Part shown: one piece after another, positions 21,329 to 31,804 of the stretch
Position numbering within the stretch: position 1 is the first letter of the stretch
Layout of the letters: every line of letters begins with the position of its first letter
Source: Rugalucina vietnamica
Taxonomy: Eukaryota > Mollusca > Bivalvia > Lucinida > Lucinidae
Direction of reading: 5' to 3'
Length of the DNA stretch: 64,000 nucleotides
NCBI GenBank assembly: GCA_964017185.1
Contig: OZ024871.1
Span: 22,048,488-22,112,487, forward strand
Program-made: the position numbers and the translations under genes
Notes under the pieces: model-generated
The model's database searches: none
Told to the model about the DNA's origin: nothing
Seen by the model: only the letters and a program-made list of their open reading frames with translations

Positions 21329-23940
21329 CTAGAGGACAAATGGTCCTGTAAACGCTCACCTGAGATCTAGGATGTATACCAATAAACTTGTTTGACTATT
21401 ATGGAAATGGTTGGTTGATTGGGGTTTAATGTTCCACCAACAGCTGTCATATGGAGATGGGACCTCGGTTTGTATTCTCATCCGACGGACTGGAGAAGCC
21501 CGGGATTAAACCTGCGACCCCTAGTTTACAAGGCGAGTGACATAACCACTGCACCACTGAGGCTTCTATTATGCAAATGGGCGTCAACCTATATTGACCT
21601 TGCTGTAAAATGGGTAAAGGTCATTGCAGGGTCATGATTTATGTATACATTGTAGTACTTCGTCCCTCAATGTTACATGCAAAGTTTTGCTGAAATTGGT
21701 CCATCCGTTCTTGAGAAGATTGTTGAAGGGGTTTTACCATATATGGACATGGCGACCATCTTGGTCATGGCACCTGGATTATTTACGAAAAATATTGGTT
21801 CCCCCTTCCTACAGATGCTTCATATCAAATTTCGCTTTGATTGGCCAAGCGAATTCAGAGGAGAAGGTCTTTGAATATTATGGTAATATACATGTATATT
21901 GCCCCATGGTGGGGGCAGACTAGCCCCATCATAAATCTTCAGTCCATTTACCCATTTCCTTTAAAAGTGTTTCTCTTCAAACCACATTTTGACAATTTTC
22001 CCCATTCAACCTATGTTGACCTTGCAATGAAATAGGTCAAGGTCATCCCAAGGTCATGATTTATATAAAATTTGTAAAATTTGTAGAGCTCCTCACCCTG
22101 ATGTTTCATGCCAAGGTTCTAGACAAGAAGAGTTTTAGAGGTTTTTTGCTATTTATAGCCATGGCGGCCATCTTGGTCATGTGACCTGGACCATTTATAA
22201 AAACATTTGTTCCCCTTTCCTAAGGATACTCCACATGAAGTTTGGCTTTGATTGCCCAAGCAGTTTCAGAGAAGAAGATCTTTGAATATTATGGTCATAT
22301 ACAATTCAATTCAATTCTTTATTCAGATTGCCAAATACATTTTAGCGCATCTACAAAACATTCAATACAAATACACAAACTTGACATATTCTTTCGTGAG
22401 TACTGGATGACCGCAAAGCAAATGTTGAGGAATGCTGATGCAGTGCCCAGAGCAGTTATACTAATACGGCATCCCTGATCTAGGCTGTGTCTGCCAGCAA
22501 CCATAAAATTGCGATCAGATCGGACATCCAATACGCATGAAAAATAGATACATGTAGGATGATAAGCATATGAATGGTAATATAACAAGATTATGACATG
22601 ACGTAGGTGGCATCTCCAAAGTAGTATATCAGTGTATATACATGCATATTGCCCTGGGGTGGGGCCAGACCAGCCCCTAGGGTCAAAATTTTTTCAGAAT
22701 TTGCCTATTTCCTTCAAGTTTTCCCTTCAAATGACATCCTGACAAATTTCCACATTCAAATGCATGGGCCACCTATGTTGACCCTGCCATAAAACAGGTC
22801 AATGTCATCCCAGGGTCATGATTTATATACTATTTGTAGAGCTCTTCTCCCTGATGCTTCATGCCAAGTTTCAAAATCATAGGCCTTCTGGTTCTAGAGA
22901 AGATTTGTAAAGCTTTTTGCTATTTATAGCCATGGCGGCCATCTTGGTCATGTGCACTAGACCATTTATATAAACTTTTGTTCCCAAGGAGGCTCCACAT
23001 GAAGTTTGGCTTTGATTGGCCAAGCGGTTTCAGAGAAGTAGATCTTTGAATATTATGGTAAATATACATGTATATTGCCCAGGGTGGGGGCAGACCAACC
23101 CCTGGGGTCCAATTTTTTCAGAATCATAAATATTCAGTCCATTTTCCCATTACCTTCAAGTTTTTCCCTTCAAATGACATAATATTTGTAGAGCTCTTCT
23201 CCCTGATGCTTCATGCCAAGTTTCAAAATCATAGGCCTTCTGGTTCTAGAGAAGAAGATTTTTAAAGTTTTTTGCTATTTATAGCCATGGCGGCCATCTT
23301 GGTTATGTGACCCAGACCATTTATATAAACTTTTGTTCCCAAGGAGGCTCCACATGAAGTTTGGCTTTGATTGGCCAAGCGGTTTCAGAGAGGTAGATCT
23401 TTGAATATTATGGTAATATACATGTATATTGCCTTGGGTGGGGGCAGACCAGCCCCTGGGGTCCAAATTTTTTCAGAATCATAAATCTTCAGTCCATTTG
23501 CCCATTTCCTTCAAAGTTTTTCCCTTCAAATGACATTATGACAATTTTCCCCACTCAAATGCATGGGCGACCTATGTTGACCTTGCTTTAAAATAGGTCA
23601 AGGTCACACTAGGGACATGACTAATATAAACTTTGTAGAGCTCGTATACCTGATGCTTCAAAGTCATAAGCCATCTGGTTCTGGAGAAGAAGATTTTTAA
23701 AGGTTTTAGCTATTTATAGTCATGGCGGCCATCTTGGTCATGTGACCTGGATCATTTATACAAACTTTGGTTCCCCCTTCATAAGGATGCTCCACATGAA
23801 GTTTGGCTTTGATTGGCCAAGCAGTTTCAGAGGAGAAGATCTTTGAAATTGTGGATGACGACGGACGACGACGACACCAGACGCCGGAGCATGGCCATCC
23901 TATAAGCTCACCTTGTGAGCCTTCGGCTCAGGTGAGTTAA
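21329..23940 (+). mobile_element. Hairpin-ended element F1, second copy
   Basis: The left end is AGAGGACAAATGGTCCT, then GCTCACCTGAG. The right end is the F1 hairpin (23903-23940), ending GGTGAGTTAA with one changed base. The core is about six tandem units of 300-440 bp built on GCCATGGCGGCCATCTTGGT, CTCCACATGAAGTTTGGCTT and ATAGGTCAAGGTCATCC. A GACGACGGACGACGACGAC stretch precedes the end. It lies in an MBTD1 intron; its 3' end is only 58 bp from the splice donor of exon 23999-24087. It carries a SINE at 21411-21565. Confidence 0.75.
21411..21565 (-). mobile_element. tRNA-derived SINE with 15-bp target duplication
   Basis: Minus-strand head with A box GTGGTGCAGTGG, anticodon region CTTGTAAAC (tRNA-Thr-like) and B box GGTTTAATCCC. 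The 3' tail is CAATCAACCAACC. Target duplications of 15 bp with one mismatch flank it: CTATTATGGAAATGG (21396-21410) and CTATTATGCAAATGG (21566-21580). Complete, short and inserted into element F1. Confidence 0.85.
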
Positions 23941-23998
23941 AAATGGCTATAATGAAATTTCCAATCAGTTATCCCCCTAACTCACAGCACATATTTAC

Positions 23999-24087
23999 CT
24001 TAGTGTAGAAGTTGCTCGGCAGAGTTCTTGCCCCTGTCAGTCTTTTCAACAGATAGTCCTTCCAGTCCACATACTTATGCTGGATAG
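23999..24087 (-). CDS. MBTD1: MBTD1-like exon: arm of MBT repeat 2
   Basis: An 89-nt exon with acceptor CCTGTTTCAG and donor GTAAAT. The first base of its ACT codon comes from exon 26053-26187, giving PPKTIQHKYVDWKDYLLKRL, then TGARTLPSNFYTK. The string TIQHKY..W...L.KRLTGA.TLP is the best single piece of evidence for MBTD1 rather than L3MBTL2 or SFMBT. It joins in phase 0 to VQECISGHKF. Confidence 0.88.
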
Positions 24088-24479
24088 CTGAAACAGGCAA
24101 ATATTGACAAATATCATAAACATTACAAAACAACATTGATCTACCCAACAATGGACTATCAATATATTCACAGTCGTAGTTGTTACATGTATTGTACTAG
24201 ATCTAGTCAAGTTTAATGGTTGGTTTGTTTCAACCTAACAATTTGGCATGGTCAGCCTAAAAACTCCAGAAGCTAATAATAGAAACCATCTAACAGTCAT
24301 TCCAAATTCAATTCCAATTTTGAAGACTATTACGAGAGTTTGCACTTTTTCACTTTGCACAGTATCCTTGCATAATAATTTTGTTTGAATATTTGTTTTG
24401 TGGTGTATTATGCCAGTAAATAATTGTTTAGTCTGAGTCATGTCAGGACAGAGCCACATTTCCTGAGTATTAAAAAGTA

Positions 24480-24572
24480 CATGTACTATGGGGAGTTATT
24501 AAGCCTTGCTCAAGGGCACAACCCGACCCCAGTGGGGGATCAAACTCCCGACTTATCAATCTAACACAAAAT
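24480..24572 (-). mobile_element. SINE fragment on the minus strand
   Basis: Minus strand shows B-box-like GAGTTTGATCCCC followed by GGTTGTGCCCTTGAGCAAGG, the same conserved block as in the SINE at 8782 (CCTTGAGCAAG). It is cut at the mariner insertion site near 24573. Confidence 0.55.
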
Positions 24573-24574
24573 TA

Positions 24575-26025
24575 CGAGGTACAGTCGGAAAGTTCCCGGA
24601 CTGGTTCATTTCAAATAATATTTGACGTCAAATCACTTTGAAATTTTTCAAATAACAAATCCCATCCATTTTCTTTATTTTTCGGATAAATTAATAAAAG
24701 AATAAGCAAGAATTGTTTTAAAATGCCGAGTAACGTACAGCATATACGAGGGTACGGAGCACTTTGAAAAACCGCTAAATCGTATTTTTTGATATTTTGA
24801 ATCTCTGCACATTCCTTTATAAAACAGCGCCATAACGGCGTGAATTTTTGCATGCTGTCATAACAACAGTATTTTGATGCAACTACAAAGATTCAGAGTG
24901 ATAACATAACAATTGCAATTGTAACAGGTGGAAAAGATGCTAATCACCTTTTCGCCCCGGCCGAGGATCGAACCAGGGTCTCCTGCGTGCTAATCCAACA
25001 CTCTATTGCGTCGCTGTAAAAGCCGGCTTGTACCGCAAGGCGATACAAGTGTGTATTATACCTAGCACTACTACATATTCCCCCTCCATTTTAGATTCGT
25101 CCCCGAATCTCAATTAGACATTCACGAACCTAAACTCGACACGGATGTGCTCCGAGCCATTGGGTGGGTCATTTAACGTTGGGCGCCAAATGTAACAGGT
25201 GAAAAAATGCTAATCACCTTTTTGCCCCGGCCGAGGATCGAACCAGGGTCTCCTGCGTGCTAATCCAACACTCTATTGCGTCGCTGTAAAAGCCGGCTTG
25301 TACCGCAAGGCGATACAAGTGTGTATTATACCTAGCACTACTACACAATTTTGACAGTATTTTGAACAGACATGGGTGAATTTTCAAGCGTTAAAATACC
25401 GACGTCGTGGGAACGTACGGAGCAGCGCACAGTCATCAAGTATGGTAAAACAGCAGAAAAGACCCTACAAACACTTGGAAATTCGTAAAACTCAAGGAAA
25501 GAGCAAAGAAAATGCTGAGGAGTCTTGTGGCACATTGGGATATGCTAAGGATGCGCGGATATTAATGACGATCACAAAAGCGAGAGGCATAGGGAGGAAA
25601 TGGTCGGTATTTGACATATTCATAAAAAGTAGGATTTTTCACGCAGACAACACCATACGCTCATCGACAGTAAGATGCATTGACGACTATTAATTTCATA
25701 GGATACAAGAGACCATGGTATACGCCATATAGCCGCGATTTAGCCCCTTTGGATATTACCTCGTTTGAAATCTGAGTTTGACGACACGCTCAGGAATGAA
25801 CGTTTATAACATAAAAGTAACGTTGTTAACGTCAAACTGCTCCGTACGTTGTTAGTGTCCATACTTTGAGCCCTAAATTTTAGGTGGTTTGATGAAAAAG
25901 CCCCTAAATGTATATATTGTTGTGTAGAAAAATGTTTTCTCCACTAGTGTACAAAGTTTTGACTTTCTTCTTTGAAAACAAATGACACAACAAGAACAGT
26001 CCGGGAACTTTCCGACTGTACCTCG
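24575..26025 (+). mobile_element. Decayed mariner element, interrupted by a TRIM
   Basis: 29-bp terminal inverted repeats start CGAGGTACAGTCGGAAAGTT (24575-24603) and are mirrored at 25997-26025. TA flanks both ends (24573-24574 and 26026-26027). Near 25711 the plus strand encodes TPYSRDLAPLDI, a degenerate copy of the mariner PYSPDLAPxDxxLF catalytic motif. Without the TRIM insertion the element is about 1.0 kb, shorter than the usual 1.3 kb, and the frame is broken. The 105-aa ORF at 25376 does not read as a transposase. The 3' end is 27 bp from the donor of exon 26053-26187. Confidence 0.85.
24920..25345 (-). mobile_element. TRIM: miniature LTR retrotransposon, 426 bp
   Basis: Direct LTRs of about 155 bp (24920-25075 and 25191-25345), starting TGTAGTAG and ending GTTACA in the sense direction, flank only 115 bp of internal sequence. 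After the 5' LTR and a TT spacer the sense strand reads TGGCGCCCAACGT, matching the 3' end of tRNA-Lys(CTT). Before the 3' LTR is the polypurine tract GGAGGGGGAA. CAAT is duplicated on both sides (24916-24919, 25346-25349). LTRs differ by a few bases. No ORF; it needs proteins from another element. Confidence 0.9.
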
Positions 26026-26052
26026 TAGTACGAGATTCCATCTTAAACTTAC

Positions 26053-26187
26053 TTTTAGGTGGTACAAGAGGTTTACCACTGGTGGCACACCACCCCACTG
26101 GGTGTATATCCTTGTTGCAGATGTTCACCCAGAAATCCTTGACAAAATAATTGCTAAAACCTTCATATCGCATCAATGCCTTGTAAC
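26053..26187 (-). CDS. MBTD1: MBTD1-like exon: second half of MBT repeat 1
   Basis: A 135-nt exon with acceptor CCTATTTCAG and donor GTAAGT. Reads YKALMRYEGF, then DFWVNICNKDIHPVGWCAT, then SGKPLVPPK. RYEGF...DFW.N.C..DIHPVGWC..SGKPLVPP is the strongest family match in the window. It joins exon 26518-26635 through a split GGT codon and exon 23999-24087 through a split ACT codon, both in frame. Confidence 0.92.
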
Positions 26188-26517
26188 CTGAAATAGGTTA
26201 ACAATTTATTGAAATGGATTTACATTTGCAACTCTATAAATGTTATTATCTTCATAATGACATGTCAGATTATATACACATCAGCAGTTTTAAGTGTCAT
26301 GTTGACATGAGCTCTCGTTGGCAGATTAGCATTCAGCAACAAATTGAACAATCCTTACATGATGTGGTGTAAATTATCTTAAGTCACTGAAAGGAGTTTA
26401 AAACATTTCAGCTTTTGATTTGAACAAAACTTTGTTATTGGCAATTTACAAAATGATTCTAGCAAAAACTACAAATATTTTTTTTTTATTTTAAGACCTT
26501 CAAGGAAATACACAAAC

Positions 26518-26635
26518 CATAAATTTTCATTACAGTAGCAATCCAGTATACAGAGTTAGGCAGGTCACAGTCACAGTTGTATGTCTCTATCTTCATACCT
26601 ACACCAATGTTCTCCCAGACATCTGCCATAGGTAC
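26518..26635 (-). CDS. MBTD1: MBTD1-like exon: first half of MBT repeat 1
   Basis: A 118-nt exon, phase 0 in and phase 1 out, with acceptor TTGTGCTAG and a less usual donor GTTTGT. Reads VPMADVWENIGVGMKIE, then NCDCDLPNSVYWIATVMKIY. GMKIE...DC.LPN.V.WIA matches MBT repeat 1 of MBTD1. The N-terminal arm of this repeat (an F-W...AAP..CFKH-like segment) should be encoded just upstream but was not found between 26635 and 27094. Confidence 0.88.
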
Positions 26636-26785
26636 CTAGCACAACATAAACATCCCATTGTAAGTTTCATACTAGAGTGTGTCTATTAGAGAGAAAAAGA
26701 AATTACCTTCTTAAGCTTTTCTTATAATTCTGAGCTAATTTCATTCTTCTACTTTGTCGAATATTTGTAAATAAGCATTATAATA

Positions 26786-27004
26786 TAATCTGCATAGGTG
26801 AAAACAAAGGCACAGATCAGCTTCGCAGTAACTGCGAAGCTGATCAGCGCCTTTTTTTTCGCTACACGGATAGAACAATTCCTCTACTTTCTTAATCCAA
26901 AATGTCCAGCCTCTAGCCGTCTTCTGTGACTGTACAGCTCGGTTTGTGTTAGACCTGGTCGGAACCCAAATTGTTGGTTTTCTCATGCAAAGGCTCATTT
27001 TTAA
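26786..27004 (-). repeat. MITE M copy with perfect hairpin core
   Basis: Contains GATCAGCTTCGCAG / CTGCGAAGCTGATC (26816-26847) next to CAAAGGC / GCGCCTTTT. It ends GGTTTTCTCATGCAAAGGCTC, the M terminal sequence; the opposite end is truncated near CTGCATAGG. It is in inverse orientation to the copy at 27308. Confidence 0.65.
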
Positions 27005-27093
27005 CCATCATTATGACTAATTATATATTTATAATATATATATATATAATCAGATGTCAAGAAGCCCTGCAAGACTAAGACCAAATTACTAAC

Positions 27094-27174
27094 CTGAGTT
27101 ATTTTTCGAAGATTTTCTTCTCCTGATCCTGGGTTTACCAGACTTTTTTGTCTCTTCACAGCTATCTGCTTCTT
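27094..27174 (-). CDS. Possible MBTD1-like linker exon
   Basis: An 81-nt open segment with acceptor GTTTTTCAG and donor GTTAGT. In phase 0 it reads KKQIAVKRQKSLVNPGSGEE, then NLRKITQ; in another frame it reads EADSCEETKKSGKPRIRRRK. Either would be a basic linker between the FCS finger and MBT1. Only the first keeps phase with both neighbours. Splice signals are good but there is no domain to confirm it. Confidence 0.35.
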
Positions 27175-27307
27175 CTGAAAAACAGTGATCACATTTTGTT
27201 GAATCACATTTTACCATGTTTGTTTTCTTATGATGGCTAACACTTGAAATTGATGATCCTGTTTTAGTTTATTCAGATTATTTAATCTGACAGTATACTT
27301 TTACTTG

Positions 27308-27541
27308 AGCCGCAAAGCGAGAAAACAGGTCATCTGGGTTTACGACCTGGTCTGACACAAACCAACTTGTACAGTCACAGAAGCAGGCTAGAAGCTTGAA
27401 ATTGCAGATTTAAGAAGAAGAGGGATTGTACTATCCGTGAAGCAAAAACAAAGGTGTTGATCAGCTTCTCAGTTACTGCGAAGCTGATCTGCGCCTTTGT
27501 TGTCGCATAGGCAAAAATCCTGTTTTCTCACGATGCGGCTT
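27308..27541 (+). mobile_element. MITE M, most complete copy
   Basis: About 234 bp. Imperfect terminal inverted repeats: AGCCGCAAAGCGAGAAAACA on the left, mirrored by TGTTTTCTCACGATGCGGCT on the right. Inside is GATCAGCTTCTCAGTTACTG then CGAAGCTGATCTGCGCCTTT. Related copies, some inverted or truncated, lie at 1403, 2440, 26786, 29584, 29752, 30103 and 30524. Target duplication is unclear. Confidence 0.65.
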
Positions 27542-27689
27542 GTTATGTTGATATTCTTAGACCCCATAACGAACATGTAAAAAACTTGTAATATAGAATA
27601 ATGCCTCCGCTTTAATGTTTTTCTGGTTCAGACCAGAAATCGTACATGAAACAATACATATATCTGCAAGATTTTCAAAAGACACTCAC

Positions 27690-27827
27690 CAATATCTTAG
27701 GATCTTTATTATAATCATCAAAATCATCTTCTTTGGCCAGTTTAGAACAGTTAAGAGAGCAGAATCTCTTGGACTTAGAGTAGAAGGCACAGCTTGATTC
27801 CCACAGCACCACACCTCTCACAGGTCG
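27690..27827 (-). CDS. MBTD1: MBTD1-like exon: FCS zinc finger, frame broken
   Basis: A 138-nt exon with acceptor GTATTTTCAG and donor GTGAGT. One frame begins TCERCGAVGIK, the first Cys pair of an FCS-type zinc finger. Another frame continues AFYSKSKRFCSLNCSK, then an acidic DDFDDYNKDPKIL to the donor in phase 0. MBTD1 and L3MBTL2 have these as one continuous finger (CxxCGxVG...AFYSKxKRFCSxxC), so one extra base lies between them near 27786. FCS fingers bind RNA or assist complex assembly in Polycomb-type proteins (family knowledge). Confidence 0.78.
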
Positions 27828-28270
27828 CTGAAAATACAGGCAAATATAGCCAACTAAAACAACAATCAATCCTCATTCTTTTTGCTAGGGTGTATTTCAT
27901 AGATTCAAAAAATTAAGAGAATTTTGGCACACAATAATTTTTTTTACTATATATAATATAGGGAAGATAGCAATTCAGTCGCTCGTTCTGGCATTTAAAT
28001 TTGGGACAGACATGACAGGGTCTCTGCATTTTTGAAGGAATGTCCATACTCTTTATATCAAATATTGAATTTTGGCAGTCTGGTGCCCCTATAAATAATG
28101 TTGTGGTCCCTGTTTGACGTGAAGAGTTAGACAGGAACAAAACAATTCTTAACCCATATTTGATGAATGAATTTTCCCATCATTATCAATTGGGTGAGTC
28201 CACTTACATTTTTAGGGGCCACAGGTGTGATTTTTATTTTTTATCTCATTTTTCGATAAAATTTCTCTGA

Positions 28271-28337
28271 GCAAACAGAATAGCCCCAGATGGGACGTTG
28301 CGTTCTGGGGCATCACATCTGGGGCTATACTGTTTGC
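28271..28337. repeat. 67-bp hairpin
   Basis: Arms of 22 nt, GCAAACAGAATAGCCCCAGA.. and ..TCTGGGGCTATACTGTTTGC, with one mismatch, around a loop that itself contains CCAGAACGCAA-like sequence on the other strand. Probably a small fold-back element in the intron. Confidence 0.6.
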
Positions 28338-28705
28338 CTATGTCCCGTAAAAAGGATGCCAGGTTTTATATGAGTTAATAGCACAAAGCTGTTTTTTAAT
28401 GCCTAAAGTGGTAGTCATCACCCTAGAATGAAACAAGATACGAGTAAGATTTGTGGACTGATACAGTATGTCATGTCTGAACTTGACAGTCTTTAAACAC
28501 ATTTTTCCGGCAATTACTGACTTACTGTTCATTTACACAGCCCTCATGCTATAAAATGTTTTATATTTTGGAAAATATCTCTATGATTCACAGCAAATTC
28601 TTGTATTATCAAACACCTTAACCGCTATTAGTATCCAAGTTTTTCCACAAAATGAGGGCCTAAATACATGTAGCATCATATGCAAGAATTGCCGATAATA
28701 GTTAA

Positions 28706-29110
28706 ACCAGAGGACCAATGGTCCTGTAAACGCTCACCTAGGATATGTGAACCTAGCTGATCTTGCCATAAAATAGGTCAAGGTCATCCCAGGGTCAGGA
28801 TTTATACAGTCATTGTAGAGTTCCACTCACTGATACTTCAGGCAAAGTTTCAAAATCATAGGTCTTCACGTTCTGAAGAAAAAGATTTATAAAGATTTTT
28901 GCTATTTATAGCCATGGCGGCCATCTTGGTCATGTGACCTGGACCATATATATTAACTTTCATTCTCCTTTCGTAACAATGCTCCACATAAAGTTTGGCT
29001 TTGACAACACCCTGGGGACATTCTTTTTCATAAACATAAATCTTCTGTCCATTTGCACACTCCCAGCAAGTTTACCCCCATTTAATTACATCTTACTAAT
29101 TTTTGTTAAG
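28706..29110 (+). mobile_element. F1 5' fragment
   Basis: Starts with the F1 left end, AGGACCAATGGTCCT then AACGCTCACCT, runs through one unit including GCCATGGCGGCCATCTTGGT, and stops near 29110 with no terminal hairpin. 3' truncated. Confidence 0.65.
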
Positions 29111-29583
29111 GTTTGTTACACCATGTGGCTACTCTATAGGTTTCACTGGAGACAGAGCAAAATTGACAGCTAAGAAACATTATAAGAAAATGACAGAGAA
29201 TGCAATTTCAAAGTGTTCATTGATGTACATAATAATTTGTGTGGTAAGACTTCGAAGGCAAATTCTCTGATAATTCTCAAATAAATCAATTAACATTTTA
29301 ATATGAATTAACCACTGAATAGCAAATGAATGATGCAATCATAGCAGACTCAATTTACAAGGCAAGGAATGGAGGCCCTGCAAAATCAATTTAAGCACAC
29401 AAGTATCTTTAGTGACCGTTTAAAGGCGGTTGTGCATCTAGTTATCTTTAAATATATAATGCTGTGTTTTTGGTCTGTCTTCTTTATTGCTGTCCTGGCC
29501 GTCTTTATTTTTGGTTAATACTAGCCAGATGGCTACCTTGCTGGTGAATAGCTAGTCATCTTGCTTGTCATACACATTGTTTT

Positions 29584-29970
29584 AGTACAGTAATTGCACA
29601 GCTGATCAATGCCTTTGTTTTTACCTACACAAAGAGTACAATCCTTCTTCCTTTTAAATTTAAAACTTCAAGCTCCTAGCCTTCCTCTGTACATGTATGC
29701 CAGTTTGTGTCAGAGCTGATCGGAAACCCCAGACAGGTTTTCTCATGTCTTGTTTCAAATGAGCTGTGACATGAGAAAACCCTTTTTTTTTGGTTTCCTA
29801 CCTTGTCTGATTCAAACCGCACTGCGCAGCTACTGATGCTTGAAATTTCGGGTTTAGGAAGACAAGGAACTGTACTATCCACGTAGCAAAAACAAAGGCA
29901 CTGATCAGCTTCACAGTTACTGCAAAGCTGATCTGCATATAGGCCAAATTCCTGTTTTCTCATATGGCTG
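29584..29970. repeat. Two adjacent MITE M copies, inverted to each other
   Basis: Copy one (about 29584-29750) shows AGCTGATCAATGCCTTTGTT and GGTTTTCTCATG. Copy two (about 29752-29970) shows CATGAGAAAACC, CAAAGGCACTGATCAGCTTC, GCAAAGCTGATC and TGTTTTCTCATA. They are head to head. Confidence 0.6.
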
Positions 29971-29989
29971 CTCAAATGCTGACACCCAC

Positions 29990-30086
29990 CTGTGCTGAGG
30001 TTGTGATGACCTGCTCCTCCAGCAACCATCTGTAGACCATGTGACTTCCTGATGACAGCTCCTCACGCCAAACACTCATCTTGTTC
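29990..30086 (-). CDS. Possible coding exon, unknown product
   Basis: A 97-nt open segment with acceptor CTGTATTTCAG and donor GTGGGT. It reads NKMSVWREELSSGSHMVYRW, then LLEEQVITTSAQ. I do not recognise it. It could be an N-terminal exon of the MBTD1-like gene, but the phase at its end does not give the TCERCG frame of the next exon. Open frame and splice signals are the only support. Confidence 0.3.
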
Positions 30087-30102
30087 CTGAAATACAGGCC
30101 CA

Positions 30103-30215
30103 GACATCAGAAAACCATATGCGAAAACAAAGGCTCAGCTCAGCTGTGCAGTTACTGATCAGAGCCATTGTTTTCGCTCCATAGATAGTACAATTCCTCT
30201 CCTTCCTTCTCCTTC
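30103..30215. repeat. MITE M fragment
   Basis: CATCAGAAAACC, ATGCGAAAACAAAGGC, CAGCTGTGCAGTTACTGATC and TTGTTTTCGCTCCATAGATA identify it. A further short fragment is at 30524-30596 (ATGCGAAAAAACAAAGGCAC). Confidence 0.5.
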
Positions 30216-30598
30216 CTACATACAAAATTGGCTACAAAATCACTTAATGATACTTGTAAATCTGTTTAAGTTTGACTTCTTGAGCTGAGTATTTGCATCT
30301 AATCAGAGATGCCAGAAACATGTGGTCATTTATACACTAAAATAAGAAAACTTGTACCAGTCATATACTTGAGTTTGAAAAGAGGCCAGGGGGCTATTTG
30401 TACACCTTGTAGCTCTGATAAGGGGTGTGCGGGGATGACGCGATGTTTGTCTCTGTATTATATGGCAAACTGAACACTTCCTGTAAATCTCAATTGTGTT
30501 ACTGACAAAGCAGGTATAGTTTTGCCTATATGCGAAAAAACAAAGGCACTGATCAGCAGCCTTTGTTTTTGCTGTATGGATAGCACAACCACTTTAGG

Positions 30599-30845
30599 CG
30601 GCCCCCGTGGCCGAGTGGTTAAGGTCGCTGACTTCAGTGCTCTTGATCATTCGATCATCTCACCGATGTGGGTTCGCGACTCGCACGGGGCACGAATTCA
30701 TATGTGAGACAAGCCATGTTCTGCTGGGGGTGTGTCAGGTGGTTTTTCCCTGGGTACTCCGGTTTTCGCCCTAGCTACTGATTGATTCGTCTCGATATGA
30801 GTGAAAAAGCTTGAAAGGGTAAAACTGAATAAAAAATAAATAAAA
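30599..30845 (+). mobile_element. tRNA-derived SINE (Leu/Ser-like head)
   Basis: A box GTGGCCGAGTGGTTAAGG, B box GGGTTCGCGACTC, then a body with TTTTTCCCTGGGTACTCCGG, and an A-rich tail of AATAAAAAATAAATAAAAAT. It directly abuts the F2b element. Poor stem pairing and the long body argue against a tRNA gene. Confidence 0.75.
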
Positions 30846-31804
30846 ATAAGAGCTGTCACAGGACAGCGTAGCTCGCCTGACTTGTGCTTTGCCACTAAAC
30901 TTATCAAAATCTATGACCAATGCCCTTGACCTCAAGGTCGCTCCGGTGGGTTGTGATGGTACAGCATAAAATTTTAGACCAATATCCACAAACGTTCAGT
31001 TTCAACTTGATCCATATAGACTTCAAAAATCTTTAACCCAAAACTTTAACCAAAAATTTCTAAGGCCATGACTTTGACCTCAAGTTCACCCAGGGTGGGT
31101 CATAATGGTACAGTATAAAACTAATTCAGACCAATATCTACCAACATGCAAAGTATCAACTTGATCTATGTACATGTTCAAGAGATATAGACTTCTAAAA
31201 ACTTTAACCAAAAACTTAAACAAAAAAAGTCTGTGACCTTGACCTCAAGGTCACCAAGGGTGGGTCATGATGGTACTGCATAAAACTTCAGACCAATATC
31301 TACCAACATGCAAAGTATCAACTTGATCCATCAACATGTTCAAGAGATATAGACTTCTAAAAACTTTAATAAAAAAGTCACTAGAGCATGAAATATAGGT
31401 CAAGGTCACAAGATCAATGTGGGTGCAAAGTCGGGACATCGAGGAGAAGCCATATGCAAGGTTTGATAGTTGTAGGCTTTATAGTTGATGAGATATTAAG
31501 GGTTGGCTTCAAAAATGACAAAGTCACTGGGGCATGAAATATAGGTCAAGGTCAGTAGGTTAATGTGGGTGCCGAGTCGGGACATCGAGGAGAAGTCATA
31601 TGCAAGGTTTGATGGTTGTAGGCTTTATAGTTGATGAGATATTAAGAGTTGGCTTCAAAAATGACAAAGTCACTAGAGCACGAAATATAGGTCAAGGTCA
31701 CTAGATCAATGTGGGTGCAAAGTCGGGACATCGAGGAGAAGCCATATGCAAGGTTTGATGGTTGTAGGCTGTATAGTTGATGAGATATTAAGGGTTGGCT
31801 TAAA

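Noticed and set aside
25376..25693. 105-aa ORF in the mariner remnant
   Set aside because: Does not match mariner transposase; the recognisable motif (TPYSRDLAPLDI) is downstream in broken sequence, so this ORF is chance.
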